Assembly (NCBI GenBank): GCA_946886865.1
Contig: CAMPJI010000063.1
Location: forward strand, 1-13,181
Source: an uncultured Lysobacterales bacterium
GTDB lineage: Bacteria; Pseudomonadota; Gammaproteobacteria; Xanthomonadales; Xanthomonadaceae
Direction of reading: 5' to 3'
DNA: 13,181 bases
The number at the start of each line of letters is the position of its first letter. The first letter of the stretch is position 1. The notes below the pieces were generated by a model that worked only from the letters and a program-made list of their open reading frames with translations, was not told where the DNA came from and searched no databases. Positions 1 to 6,831 of the stretch are shown piece by piece. Both the position numbers and the translations under genes were made by a program.

Positions 1-581
1 GAGCCGTAGAAGTCGGCTTCCTCGCGCACTTCCTGCCGGCGCAGCTTGGCGTCCTCGCGCGTGAGCAGGCCGGCGTTGAGGTCGGCGTCGATCGCCATCT
101 GCTTGCCGGGCAGGGCGTCGAGGATGAAGCGCGCCGACACCTCGGAGATGCGCCCGGCGCCCTTGGTGACCACCACGAAGTTGACGATGGTCAGGATCGC
201 GAACACCACGATGCCGACGGCATAGCTGCCGCCGATCACGAACTGGCCGAAGGACTCGATGACGTGGCCGGCCGCGGCCTCGCCCTGGTGGCCGTGCAGC
301 AGCACCACGCGGGTGGAGGCCACGTTCAGCGCCAGCCGCAGCAGCGTGACCAGCAGCAGCACGCTGGGGAAGATCGAGAACTCGAGTGGCCGCTTGACGT
401 AGACCACCGCCAGCATCACCACCAGCGACAGCGCGATGTTGATGGTGAACAGCATGTCCAGCATCAACGGCGACAGCGGCACGATGACCATCGCCAGCAT
501 CGCCATCACCACCAGGGGTGCGGCCGCGCCACTGCGCACCGCCGAGCCGACGCCGGCGAACCGTCCCTGCATCGCGCTCAT
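1..581 (-). CDS. flhA: FlhA, flagellar export gate protein (5' part, cut by window edge)
   Basis: Encodes the first 193 residues of FlhA, the largest inner-membrane component of the flagellar type III export gate, which uses proton motive force and docks chaperone-substrate complexes through a C-terminal cytoplasmic domain that lies outside the window. The visible part is very hydrophobic, with likely membrane helices near residues 22-38, 41-61, 70-90 and 113-138. The conserved cytoplasmic loop follows at 144-165 (RISEVSARF, then [12 protein letters not shown]), the family signature. The ATG at 581 overlaps the flhB stop in an ATGA arrangement, implying coupled translation. A second in-frame ATG at 572 is possible, but the overlap favours 581. 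No strong Shine-Dalgarno sequence is visible. The reading frame is open to the window edge, so the truncation is an artefact of the window, not a broken gene. Confidence 0.97.
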   Translation of the reverse strand, partial: MSAMQGRFAGVGSAVRSGAAAPLVVMAMLAMVIVPLSPLMLDMLFTINIALSLVVMLAVVYVKRPLEFSIFPSVLLLVTLLRLALNVASTRVVLLHGHQGEAAAGHVIESFGQFVIGGSYAVGIVVFAILTIVNFVVVTKGAGRISEVSARFILDALPGKQMAIDADLNAGLLTREDAKLRRQEVREEADFYG

Positions 582-1738
582 CGGGCGGGCACCCCGGCGT
601 CGTCATCCGGGCGGCCATCGGCCTCGGCCTCGCCCAGCTGGACGGCCGCCAGTTCCGGCGCGGGGCCGTGGGCGGGGTGCCAGCGGCGCAGCTGGAACAC
701 GTAGGACAGCACCTGTGCAACGGCAGCGTAGAGTTTCACCGGGATTTCCTGGTCGACCTGCGCGGTGCGATACAAGGCGCGTGCCAGCGGCGGCGCCTCC
801 AGCACGGCGATGCGGTGGCGCTGGGCGGCGTCGCGGATCAGCAGGGCCAGCTCGTCCACGCCCTTGGCCACGACCTTGGGCGCGCGCATGTTGGCCGGGT
901 CGTACTTGAGCGCGACCGCGTAGTGGGTCGGGTTCATCACCACCACGTCGGCGGTGGGCACGGCTTCCATCATCCGGCGCTGCGACATCTGCCGGGCGAC
1001 CTGGCGCACGCGCGCCTTGATCTCCGGGTTGCCCTCGGTCTGCTTGAGCTCGTCGCGGATTTCCTGCTTGGTCATCTTCAGCTTGCTGCGGTGCTGCCAG
1101 CGCTGCCACGGCACGTCGATGGCCGCCAGCAATGCCAGCGAGCCCGCCATTGCCAGCAGCGCGGTGACCGCGGTGTCCAGCCCGGTGCCGATGGCCGAGT
1201 GCAGCGACATGCGCGGCATCGCCAGCATGTCGTCGAACGCCGACCACACCACCCAGCCGCCCACGCCGATGATCAGCACCACGCGCAGCAGCGATCGCAG
1301 CAGCTCGGCGAAGCCTTCCTTGCCGTAGATGCGCTTCAGGCCCGATGCCGGGTTGAGCCGCTTGAAGTCCGGCTGCAGCGCCTTGCTGGAAAACCGCAGG
1401 CCCCCCATCAGCGCCGGCGCGATGAAGCACGCGGCCAGCGCGGCGGCGATGACCGGCAGCACCGGCATCATGAGCCCCCCCATCAGCGCCGCGGCGTGCG
1501 GGATCAGCCGGTCCGGGTGGCCCAGCACCGCCGGGTCGACGATCAACGCCTGCCGCAGCCAGCCCTGCGAGGCATCGCCCAGGCCGGAGGCCAGCGCCAT
1601 CAACGCCAGCGCGGTGACGCCGAGCACGGCGACGTTGCCCAGCTCGCGCGATCGCGGGACGTCGCCCTTTTCACGCGCTTCGCGAAGGCGTTTTTCGGTG
1701 GGTTCTTCGGTGCGGTCTTCCTGGTCCTGCTCGGACAT
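578..1738 (-). CDS. flhB: FlhB, export gate and substrate-specificity switch protein
   Basis: FlhB (386 aa) is an inner-membrane export gate subunit whose cytoplasmic domain cleaves itself and, with FliK, switches export from rod/hook to filament substrates. The N-terminus ([17 protein letters not shown]) is the charged FlhB leader. Hydrophobic segments lie near 36-52, 85-112, 148-168 and 187-208. The autocleavage motif NPTH sits at residues 269-272, the same numbering as in Salmonella, followed by HYAVALKY and the conserved [11 protein letters not shown] segment. The tail after about residue 350 ([16 protein letters not shown] and onward) is low complexity and probably dispensable. The ATG at 1738 is the only plausible start before an upstream in-frame stop, though no clear Shine-Dalgarno is seen. 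It is separated from fliR by 237 bp of repeats and overlaps flhA by 4 nt. Confidence 0.97.
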   Translation of the reverse strand: MSEQDQEDRTEEPTEKRLREAREKGDVPRSRELGNVAVLGVTALALMALASGLGDASQGWLRQALIVDPAVLGHPDRLIPHAAALMGGLMMPVLPVIAAALAACFIAPALMGGLRFSSKALQPDFKRLNPASGLKRIYGKEGFAELLRSLLRVVLIIGVGGWVVWSAFDDMLAMPRMSLHSAIGTGLDTAVTALLAMAGSLALLAAIDVPWQRWQHRSKLKMTKQEIRDELKQTEGNPEIKARVRQVARQMSQRRMMEAVPTADVVVMNPTHYAVALKYDPANMRAPKVVAKGVDELALLIRDAAQRHRIAVLEAPPLARALYRTAQVDQEIPVKLYAAVAQVLSYVFQLRRWHPAHGPAPELAAVQLGEAEADGRPDDDAGVPAR

Positions 1739-1816
1739 GTCGCGCGCGGTCTGCGGAGCCCGGGGCGGGCGATGCCGTCAGCGTTGCAAGGCCTGTTCCA
1801 GCGCGAATCGCCCCCT

Positions 1817-1842
1817 GTAGGAGCGGCTTCAGCCGGGAATCG
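1817..1842 (+). repeat. Short GTAG-headed stem-loop repeat, family A, single degenerate copy
   Basis: GTAG at 1817-1820 and GA are followed by GCGGC (1823-1827), loop TTCA (1828-1831) and GCCGG (1832-1836). The outermost base pair of the stem is lost compared with the intact copies at 6832-7080. It lies in the flhB-fliR spacer, downstream of the fliR stop in transcription terms. Confidence 0.7.
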
Positions 1843-1858
1843 CCGGCCGGTTTCCTTT

Positions 1859-1870
1859 GTAGGAGCCGCG
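1859..1870 (+). repeat. Truncated family A repeat head abutting an inverted repeat pair
   Basis: GTAGGAGCCGCG at 1859-1870 resembles the first dozen bases of family A repeats and then stops exactly where the GTAG of the family B inverted pair begins at 1871. No second half of the family A stem is found beyond the family B pair. This looks like a partial copy or a junction between two repeat insertions. Confidence 0.45.
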
Positions 1871-1957
1871 GTAGCCCGGGTAAGCGCAGCGCACCCGGGA
1901 CGCGACACTACGCCGATGGACGTACGCACCCGGGTGCGCTGCGCTTACCCGGGCTAC
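1871..1957. repeat. Perfect 29-bp inverted repeat pair (REPIN-like), family B
   Basis: Positions 1871-1899 and 1929-1957 are perfect reverse complements, 29 of 29 bases, separated by 29 nt. Each arm, read from its outer end, starts with GTAG and then forms its own hairpin: CCCGGGT (1875-1881), an 11-nt loop and ACCCGGG (1893-1899). Two GTAG-headed stem-loops in inverted orientation match the layout of REP doublets (REPINs). The pair fills part of the 237-bp flhB-fliR spacer and could form one large hairpin in mRNA read from fliR toward flhB. No transposase is present in the window. Confidence 0.85.
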
Positions 1958-1975
1958 GGCGATCCACGGAGACCT

Positions 1976-2764
1976 CTACGGCGTCAGGCCGCGCGCCGCC
2001 ATGAACGCATCGCCGAACAGCTGCTCCACCGGGGCCTGCAGGTGCCGCATCAGCAGGCCGATCAGCAGCAGGCCGACCACCAGCGCCACCGGCAGGCCGA
2101 TCGCGATGGGGTTGAGTGCCGACGCCGCGCGCGAGAGCACGCCGAAGGCGAGGTTGACCGCCAGCAGCGCCATCATCACCGGCAGCGCCAGCAGCAGCCC
2201 GGCCTGCAGGCACGTGCCGAAGAACCCGGGCACCGCAGCCAGCAGATCGTTACGGTCGGCAAGCGGCACGCCGATCGGCAGCGCCTGGTAGCTGCCCATC
2301 AGCAGCTCCACCAGGGCCAGGTGCGCGTCCAGCGCGAAGAACAGCAGCCCGAAGGCGAGGTAGAACCACTGCGCCAGCACCGGCGAGGACGCGCCGCTGA
2401 GGGGGTCGGCCATGGTCGCGAACGACAGGCCCATGCCCTGGCTGACCAGCTCGCCGGCAAAGCGGCCGGCCTCGAACGCCAGCCGCAGCATCATGCCGAT
2501 GGCCACCCCGACGGTGATCTCGCGCAGCACGGTGATGAAGGTCGCCGCATCCACCGCCGCCGCCGGCGGCGTGGGCAGTAGCGTGGACAGCGCGCCGGCC
2601 AGCGCCAGGGTGATCATCATCCGCGCCCGCACCGGCATGCCGCGCCCGCTCAACATCGGCAGCACCATGATCGCCGCGCCGATCCGCAGCGCCGTCCACA
2701 GCACGGTGGCCAGCAACGCGAACAGGTTGACGCCGCTGGCGGTGGTGAGGGTGACGGTGTCCAC
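1976..2764 (-). CDS. fliR: FliR, export gate membrane protein
   Basis: FliR (262 aa) joins FliP and FliQ in the helical export gate complex at the centre of the MS ring. The protein is highly hydrophobic through its length, with conserved FliR features: RIGAAIMVLPMLSGRGMPVR at about 27-46, a FxAGxLVSxQMGLSF-like segment around residues 103-116 (FAGELVSQGMGLSF), and the C-terminal FGVLSRAASALNPIAIGLPV block. In many homologues this last block has a proline-glutamine or similar pair where AS is found here. The start is a GTG at 2764. An in-frame stop lies only two codons upstream (2771-2773), and GGAG at 2777-2774 with a 9-nt spacer supports this GTG. The Shine-Dalgarno directly abuts the start of a repeat at 2777. 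It is separated from fliQ by 194 bp and from flhB by 237 bp, both filled by repeats. Confidence 0.95.
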   Translation of the reverse strand: MDTVTLTTASGVNLFALLATVLWTALRIGAAIMVLPMLSGRGMPVRARMMITLALAGALSTLLPTPPAAAVDAATFITVLREITVGVAIGMMLRLAFEAGRFAGELVSQGMGLSFATMADPLSGASSPVLAQWFYLAFGLLFFALDAHLALVELLMGSYQALPIGVPLADRNDLLAAVPGFFGTCLQAGLLLALPVMMALLAVNLAFGVLSRAASALNPIAIGLPVALVVGLLLIGLLMRHLQAPVEQLFGDAFMAARGLTP

Positions 2765-2776
2765 GTCACTTCACTC

Positions 2777-2921
2777 CGTCGTTCCCGCGAAGACGGGCTC
2801 GCGCTTTACTTCGGCGGAGCCGAACATCCATGGACTTGGGATTTGATTGGCACTTTGAGCAGCGTGGACGAAGCAGGAGCAAGAACGACGTCCATGGGTT
2901 CCCGCCTTCGCGGGAATGACG
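2777..2921. repeat. Inverted pair of 21-bp palindromic repeats, family C
   Basis: The 21-bp arms at 2777-2797 and 2901-2921 are inverted copies matching at 19 of 21 bases. The right arm contains the hairpin CCCGC-CTTC-GCGGG (2901-2914). The left arm carries the same CCCGCGAAG core. Its layout resembles the very common TTCCCGCGAAGGCGGGAA intergenic repeats of Xanthomonads and other proteobacteria. The pair fills most of the 194-bp gap between fliQ and fliR. The stretch between the arms has two CCATGG sites (2829-2834 and 2892-2897) and nothing else I recognise. Confidence 0.75.
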
Positions 2922-2958
2922 AGCTGGAAGGTTCGTGGCGAGCGGCCGTCCCACGTCG

Positions 2959-3228
2959 CTACCCGATCAGGTGCGGGATCCGCTGGAACAGGTCGATGGT
3001 GAAGCTCACCAGCTTGCCCAGCAGGAAGTGGCCGGTGATGGCGAGCGTCGCGGCCAGCGCGATGCCTTTCACCACGAAGGCGATGGTCTGCTCGTTGATC
3101 TGCGTGGCGGCCTGGACGATGCCGACGACCACGCCGACGACCAGCACCGCCATCAGCGGTGGGGCGCCCAGCAGCAGGGCCATCTGCAGGCCGCGGCCGA
3201 TTTCGGTGAGGGCGGTTTCAGGGGACAT
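2959..3228 (-). CDS. fliQ: FliQ, export gate membrane protein
   Basis: FliQ (89 aa, exactly the usual family length) is a small two-helix membrane protein; several copies pack around FliP/FliR in the flagellar export gate. Hydrophobic helices lie at about residues 16-41 and 51-73. The conserved QAATQINEQTIAFVVK segment (39-54) between them is diagnostic, and the C-terminal LVSFTIDLFQRIPHLIG matches the family tail. The ATG at 3228 follows the fliP stop by 11 nt, with GAGGG overlapping that stop as a probable Shine-Dalgarno, 8 nt before the start. A longer reading in the same frame upstream has no FliQ similarity and lies over fliP, so it is rejected. Confidence 0.97.
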   Translation of the reverse strand: MSPETALTEIGRGLQMALLLGAPPLMAVLVVGVVVGIVQAATQINEQTIAFVVKGIALAATLAITGHFLLGKLVSFTIDLFQRIPHLIG

Positions 3229-3239
3229 GGATGCGGCCC

Positions 3240-4046
3240 TCAGACCGGGTTGAAGCTGGCGGCGAGCGAGCCGACGACCAGCACCCAGCCGTCCACCAGC
3301 ACGAACAGCAGGATCTTGAACGGCGCCGAGACCAGCATCGGCGAGAGCATCATCATGCCCATCGACATCAGCACGCTGGCGACCACCAGGTCGATGATCA
3401 CGAACGGGATGTAGATCAGGAACGCGATCTCGAACGCGGTCTTCAGCTCGCTGGTCAGGAACGAGGCGGCCAGCACGCCGAACGGCACGTCCTGCGGGGT
3501 GGCGTACGGCCCGGAGTTGGACAGGCCGGCAAAGGTCATCAGGTCGTTCTCGCGCACCTGCGCCAGCATGAACCCGCGGAACGGCGCCGAAGCTGCCTCC
3601 CAAGCGGTTTTGAAGTCCATCTGGTCGTTGAGGTATGGCGAGATGCCCGCGGCCCAGGCCTGGTCGAACACCGGCATCATCACCATCGACGTGAGGAACA
3701 GCGCCAGCGCCAGCAGGATCTGGTTGCTCGGGGTCTGGCCCGTGCCCAGCGCCTGCCGCAGCAGCGCCAGCACGATGATGATCCGGGTGAACGCGGTCAG
3801 GCCCAGCAGCGCCGCCGGCAGCAGCGTGATGCCGGTCATCAGCAGCAGCACCTGCAGCTGCAGGCTGACGGGCTCGCCGCCGATCTCGCCGACGTTCACC
3901 GCCGGCAGAGAAGGCGAGGGCTGCGCGGCGGCCGGGTCGGCTGGCGCCGGCGCGGTCTGCGCCAGCACCGGCACGGCGGCCAGGAGCGTGACAGCGAGCA
4001 GCAGGCCGGCCATCAGGCCGCGGAGGTGTGCGAATGGACGGCTCAT
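3240..4046 (-). CDS. fliP: FliP, export gate membrane protein
   Basis: FliP (268 aa) forms the core ring of the flagellar export gate with FliR and FliQ. It begins with a Sec-type signal peptide (residues 1-30: charged MSRPFAHLRG, hydrophobic LMAGLLLAVTLLAAVPVLA, probable cleavage after LAQ or nearby), as expected since FliP is made as a precursor. A short Pro/Ala linker follows, then helices near 62-96, 106-126, 205-230 and 240-262. Diagnostic blocks include FTRIIIVLALLRQALGTGQTPSNQILLAL split across 86-114, and ASFLTSELKTAF (194-205), the conserved FliP signature. The ATG at 4046 overlaps the fliO stop (ATGA). A longer frame reaching 4295 overlaps fliO and carries no signal peptide, so it is not used. 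Confidence 0.97.
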   Translation of the reverse strand: MSRPFAHLRGLMAGLLLAVTLLAAVPVLAQTAPAPADPAAAQPSPSLPAVNVGEIGGEPVSLQLQVLLLMTGITLLPAALLGLTAFTRIIIVLALLRQALGTGQTPSNQILLALALFLTSMVMMPVFDQAWAAGISPYLNDQMDFKTAWEAASAPFRGFMLAQVRENDLMTFAGLSNSGPYATPQDVPFGVLAASFLTSELKTAFEIAFLIYIPFVIIDLVVASVLMSMGMMMLSPMLVSAPFKILLFVLVDGWVLVVGSLAASFNPV

Positions 4047-4834
4047 GGCTTCTTGCCGAAGTGCTGGGACAGCAGCTGCGCGAACGCGGGCGGGGCATCC
4101 GCCTGCGGCAGCGGCTCGGAGAGGGTGTGCAGGGTGCGCGTGCCGCCCGGGCCGACGCCCAGCAGCAGCTGGGTGCCGCCGACATCGACCACGACCGCGC
4201 GCTCGCGCTGGCCCAGCGGCACGGAGGCGACCACGCGCAGCGCACCGTTGGCGCCGCCGCCGCGCGCCGCGCCCGGCAGCCGCTTGGCCAGCCACGCCAG
4301 GCCCAGGATCAGGCCGAGCACCAGCAGCAGCGCGAACAGGCTGCCGGCGACGCTGCCGGCGGTGGAGGGCGGGGCCGGCATCGGCGTGGCGGCCGGGCGC
4401 GGCGTTGCAGGCGCGGGGGTGGCAGTGCGCGGTGCGGTGACAGGCGTGCTGGCCGGTGGCGTGGCCACGACCGTCGAGGCGTCGGCGGCGACATCGCCCG
4501 CCGCGGCTTCGGCCTGTGCTGACGCATCGGCGGGCACGGTCGTGTCGGTGCTGGTGCCGGTTGCCGGTGCGCGGTCGACCGTCGGCTGCGAAGCCCCGGT
4601 CGAGGCCGACGCGTCCGGCAGTGCCACCGTCTCGACATCAGCCGTGGCGATCGAAGGCGTGGCCACGGCCGCGGATGCGCTCGTTGCCGTCCCGACCGGC
4701 GCCGACGGCGCGGTGGGCGTCGGCGCGGCCGAGGTGGCCGCCATGTCCGGCACGCTCGCGCATGCGCTGCCGCCGACGGCCATTGCGGCCACCAGCAGGC
4801 AACGCACCACGGCGCGGGCGTGCGCGCGGTGCAT
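4043..4834 (-). CDS. fliO: FliO, export gate assembly protein with long low-complexity N-terminal region
   Basis: FliO helps assemble or stabilise the FliP ring in the inner membrane. The conserved part is the C-terminal third: one membrane helix at about 161-184 (SVAGSLFALLLVLGLILGLA), a basic stop-transfer patch (KRLPGAAR), and a small domain with LRVVASVPLGQRERAVVVDV and LLLGVGPGGTRTLHTL at 199-237. The protein is 263 aa, about twice the classic 120-150 aa. Residues 1-27 look like a signal peptide ending at a cysteine (GGSACAS, not a canonical lipobox), and about 30-155 is almost purely Ala, Thr, Pro and Ser. The ATG at 4834 shares one base with the fliN stop (TGATG), supporting this start. 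Met31 and Met152 are alternatives; Met152 would give a 112-aa FliO of ordinary size. It overlaps fliP by 4 nt. Confidence 0.88.
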   Translation of the reverse strand: MHRAHARAVVRCLLVAAMAVGGSACASVPDMAATSAAPTPTAPSAPVGTATSASAAVATPSIATADVETVALPDASASTGASQPTVDRAPATGTSTDTTVPADASAQAEAAAGDVAADASTVVATPPASTPVTAPRTATPAPATPRPAATPMPAPPSTAGSVAGSLFALLLVLGLILGLAWLAKRLPGAARGGGANGALRVVASVPLGQRERAVVVDVGGTQLLLGVGPGGTRTLHTLSEPLPQADAPPAFAQLLSQHFGKKP

Positions 4835-5166
4835 CAGCGCAGGCGCTTGATGCGCTCGGACGGGCTGACCACGTCGGTCAGGCGCACGCCGAAGCGGTCG
4901 TTCACCACCACCACCTCGCCTTGGGCGATCAGCGTGCCGTTGACGAACACGTCCAGCGGTTCGCCCGCGGCGCGCTCGAGTTCGACCACCGAGCCCTGGT
5001 TGAGCTGCAGCAGGTTGCGGATCGGGATGCGGGTGCGCCCGACCTCCAGCGACAGCGACACCGACACGTCCAGGATCACGTCCAGGTTCATGTCGGCGCC
5101 GGCGGCGGCGTCGGGGGTCAGCGCGTCGAAGGCGGCGCGGTCGTCGGCGGAAGCGGCGTTGTTCAT
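4834..5166 (-). CDS. fliN: FliN, flagellar switch (C-ring) protein
   Basis: FliN (110 aa) forms the lower part of the cytoplasmic C-ring with FliM and also docks FliH for export. After an acidic, Ala-rich 25-residue head, the SpoA domain covers about residues 27-105: LDVILDVSVSLSLEVGRTRI, IRNLLQLNQGSVVELERAAGEPLDVFVNG, and GEVVVVNDRFGVRLTDVVSP, all split parts of the classic FliN pattern, ending SERIKRLR. The length is normal for the family. The ATG at 5166 overlaps the fliM stop (ATGA), and its own stop shares a base with the fliO start, so it sits in a tightly coupled fliMNOP run. There is no strong Shine-Dalgarno of its own, consistent with coupled translation. Confidence 0.98.
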   Translation of the reverse strand: MNNAASADDRAAFDALTPDAAAGADMNLDVILDVSVSLSLEVGRTRIPIRNLLQLNQGSVVELERAAGEPLDVFVNGTLIAQGEVVVVNDRFGVRLTDVVSPSERIKRLR

Positions 5167-6170
5167 GGCGTGGGCACGAGGCTGTCGAGAGAGGGGGTCG
5201 GCCGCGCGGCATGCACCTGCGTGACCTTGATGGCGTTCTTGCCGTTGTGGGTGCCGAACTCGCCGGAGAACAACGGCACCTGTTCGACGTTGAGCACGAC
5301 GGTGTCGGGCAGTTCGATCGGAATCACGTCGCCGACCTTGAGCCGGCTCAGCTCGCGCAGGCTGATGGTGCGCTGGGCGATGGCGCTGCTCAGCTCCACC
5401 GGCGCGTCCTGCAGCTGGCGGCGCATGGCGTTGGTCCAGCCCTCGTCCTTCTCGATGCGGTCGGACTGCACGCCGGCATCGAGCTGCTCGCGGATCGGCT
5501 CGAGCATCGAGTACGGGAACGACACGTGGAACTCGCCGCCACCGCCCTCCAGCTCGACATGGAACCGGCTGACGACGATGTACTCGCGGGGGCTGATGAT
5601 GTTGGCGAAGTGCGGGTTGACCTCGGAGTTCATGTACTCGAACTCCACCGGCATCACCGGCGCCCAGGCTTCCACCAGGTCGGCGAAGGTCTGCTTGAGC
5701 AGCAGCTGGATGACGCGCATCTCGGTGGGCGTGAACTCGCGGCCCTCGATGCGGGTGTGGTACTTGCCGTTGCCGCCGAAGAAGTTGTCCACCACGGTGA
5801 ACACCAGGCGCGGTTCGTACACCACCAGCGCGGTGCCGCGCAGCGGCTTCATCTTCACCAGGTTGAGGTTGGTCGGCACCTGCAGCGAGTGCATGTACTC
5901 GCCGAAGCGCATCAGGTCGACGCCGCGCACCGACAGGTCGGCCGAACGGCGCAGCAGGTTGAACAGGCCGATGCGCCACGTGCGCGCGAAGCGCTCGTTG
6001 ATCATCTCCAGCGTCGGCAGGCGGCCGCGGACGATGCGGTCCTGGCTGGCGAAGTCGTAGGTGCGGGCCTCGCCGGGGCCGGCGGGCGCGTCCTCGGTAT
6101 CGACCGCGCCACTGTCGACGCCATGCAGCAGGGCGTCGATTTCGTCTTGCGAGAGCAGGTCGGCGCTCAT
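5163..6170 (-). CDS. fliM: FliM, flagellar switch protein and CheY-P receptor
   Basis: FliM (335 aa) is the middle C-ring protein that binds phosphorylated CheY and sets rotation direction. The N-terminal CheY-binding peptide is clear (LSQDEIDALLHGV, 6-18), followed by a flexible acidic/Pro/Gly linker. The middle CheC-like domain spans about 40-235 and contains the FliG-contact loop GGNGKY (132-137). The C-terminal SpoA domain spans about 255-325 (VELSSAIAQRTISLREL, then LKVGDVIPIELPD) and pairs with FliN. The ATG at 6170 is preceded by GGAATCCGC, a modest Shine-Dalgarno. It lies 31 nt after fliL and overlaps fliN by 4 nt. Length and motifs are normal. Confidence 0.98.
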   Translation of the reverse strand: MSADLLSQDEIDALLHGVDSGAVDTEDAPAGPGEARTYDFASQDRIVRGRLPTLEMINERFARTWRIGLFNLLRRSADLSVRGVDLMRFGEYMHSLQVPTNLNLVKMKPLRGTALVVYEPRLVFTVVDNFFGGNGKYHTRIEGREFTPTEMRVIQLLLKQTFADLVEAWAPVMPVEFEYMNSEVNPHFANIISPREYIVVSRFHVELEGGGGEFHVSFPYSMLEPIREQLDAGVQSDRIEKDEGWTNAMRRQLQDAPVELSSAIAQRTISLRELSRLKVGDVIPIELPDTVVLNVEQVPLFSGEFGTHNGKNAIKVTQVHAARPTPSLDSLVPTP

Positions 6171-6201
6171 GCGGATTCCGTCAGGCGGGCGTGGGGCGCG
6201 G

Positions 6202-6678
6202 TCACTGCGTGACCAGGCTGGTGAAATAGACGGCCTCGACCTGGGCGGGTGCGCCCTCGGCCTTCAGCACGTTCTGGACCTCGGTGAGGGCCTGCTTCTG
6301 CAGCTGCTCCTTGGCGGCGCGCTGGGCCAACTGGGTGGCCGACTGCTGGCCGAACAGCAGCAGCAGCTTGTTGCGCACGGCCGGGGCATGGGCCTCCAGC
6401 GCGGCGGCGGTCTCGGTGTCGCGGGTCATCAACTGGACGTCGGCCTGCAGGTAGCGCACGACGTCGGCGTCGACCAGGTTGACGACGAACGCGGGCTCCA
6501 TCGCGTAGTACAGCGCCGGCGCCTTGGCGGCCGCGGCGGCGTCCTCGCCTTCGCCGGCCTGGGCCTGCCCGGACCACCAGAACCAGCCACCGCCTGCGGC
6601 GGCGGCCAGCACCAGCACGGCGACGGTGGCGAGGATCAGCTTGCGCTTGGACTTGGCGGGGGTCGGCTGGGCGGACAC
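6202..6678 (-). CDS. fliL: FliL, flagellar basal body-associated protein (GTG start)
   Basis: FliL (158 aa) is an inner-membrane protein that sits around the stator units and supports motor torque. A basic N-terminus (AKSKRK) precedes a single membrane helix at about 13-36, ending WFWW. The rest is periplasmic: a Glu/Ala linker, YYAMEPAFVVNLVDADVVRYLQ at about 57-78 in two parts, and the C-terminal region ending in AVYFTSLVTQ, a typical FliL end. I choose the GTG at 6678 because GGAGAG (6690-6685) lies 6 nt upstream. A longer TTG-start reading from 6714 is not credible, since that TTG is inside the -12 box of the sigma-54 promoter. It is the first gene of the fliLMNOPQR-flhBA transcription unit. 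Confidence 0.93.
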   Translation of the reverse strand: MSAQPTPAKSKRKLILATVAVLVLAAAAGGGWFWWSGQAQAGEGEDAAAAAKAPALYYAMEPAFVVNLVDADVVRYLQADVQLMTRDTETAAALEAHAPAVRNKLLLLFGQQSATQLAQRAAKEQLQKQALTEVQNVLKAEGAPAQVEAVYFTSLVTQ

Positions 6679-6684
6679 GCAGGG

Positions 6685-6690
6685 CTCTCC
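6685..6690 (-). promoter_or_regulatory. Ribosome binding site that fixes the fliL start
   Basis: On the minus strand this reads GGAGAG, followed by the 6-nt spacer CCCTGC and then the GTG at 6678. It lies inside the predicted 21-nt leader downstream of the sigma-54 promoter and is the best Shine-Dalgarno in this region. This is why the GTG is preferred over the upstream TTG. Confidence 0.7.
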
Positions 6691-6708
6691 ATGAGGACTG
6701 CCCCCGCT

Positions 6709-6726
6709 GTGCAAGCGGCGTGCCGG
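6709..6726 (-). promoter_or_regulatory. Sigma-54 (RpoN) promoter of the fliL operon
   Basis: Read on the minus strand, the site is CCGGCACGCCGCTTGCAC. It matches the sigma-54 consensus TGGCACG-N4-TTGCW at all positions except the first T, with GG at 6724-6723 and GC at 6712-6711, exactly the required 12-base offset. Transcription would start near 6699, giving a leader of about 21 nt to the fliL GTG. Class II/III flagellar operons, including fliL, are known RpoN/FleQ targets in Pseudomonas and Xanthomonas relatives. The sequence match is seen directly; activity is inferred. Confidence 0.8.
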
Positions 6727-6831
6727 ACGGTGCGGCGGTGACGTGACGGGGTTTTGACGGAGCGGACCTGAACGGGTCGGGCGCCTGCGTGCCGGGATTC
6801 CGGCGCGGTGCCGTCCGGTGCCGCGCGCCTT

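Noticed and set aside
518..2581. Long plus-strand open reading (687 codons) opposite flhA, flhB and fliR
   Set aside because: It is Arg/His/Gln/Ala-rich antisense of real genes, crosses two intergenic repeat regions, and resembles no protein family I know. High G+C makes long antisense frames common.
2848..2863. TGGCAC followed by GC, resembling a plus-strand sigma-54 site
   Set aside because: GG to GC spacing is 10 or 13 instead of 12, and it would drive transcription away from the genes.
2766..2954. Small 62-codon reading between fliQ and fliR
   Set aside because: It is translated family C repeat (HSREGGNP and RLRGNDG at its ends), a well-known kind of spurious gene call.
4835..5212. N-terminal extension of fliO upstream of 4834
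   Set aside because: It overlaps the whole of fliN in another frame and gives an Arg-rich product. The TGATG junction supports 4834.
3231..6212. Long plus-strand open readings at 3231-4850, 4456-6060 and 5211-6212
   Set aside because: They lie opposite fliP, fliO, fliN and fliM, all of which have clear family motifs on the minus strand. The plus-strand products are low-complexity shadows.
6806..6823. Second sigma-54-like site (CGGCAC...GGCACC on the minus strand)
   Set aside because: The spacing is one base short and the -12 element lacks TT. The site at 6726-6709 is far better.
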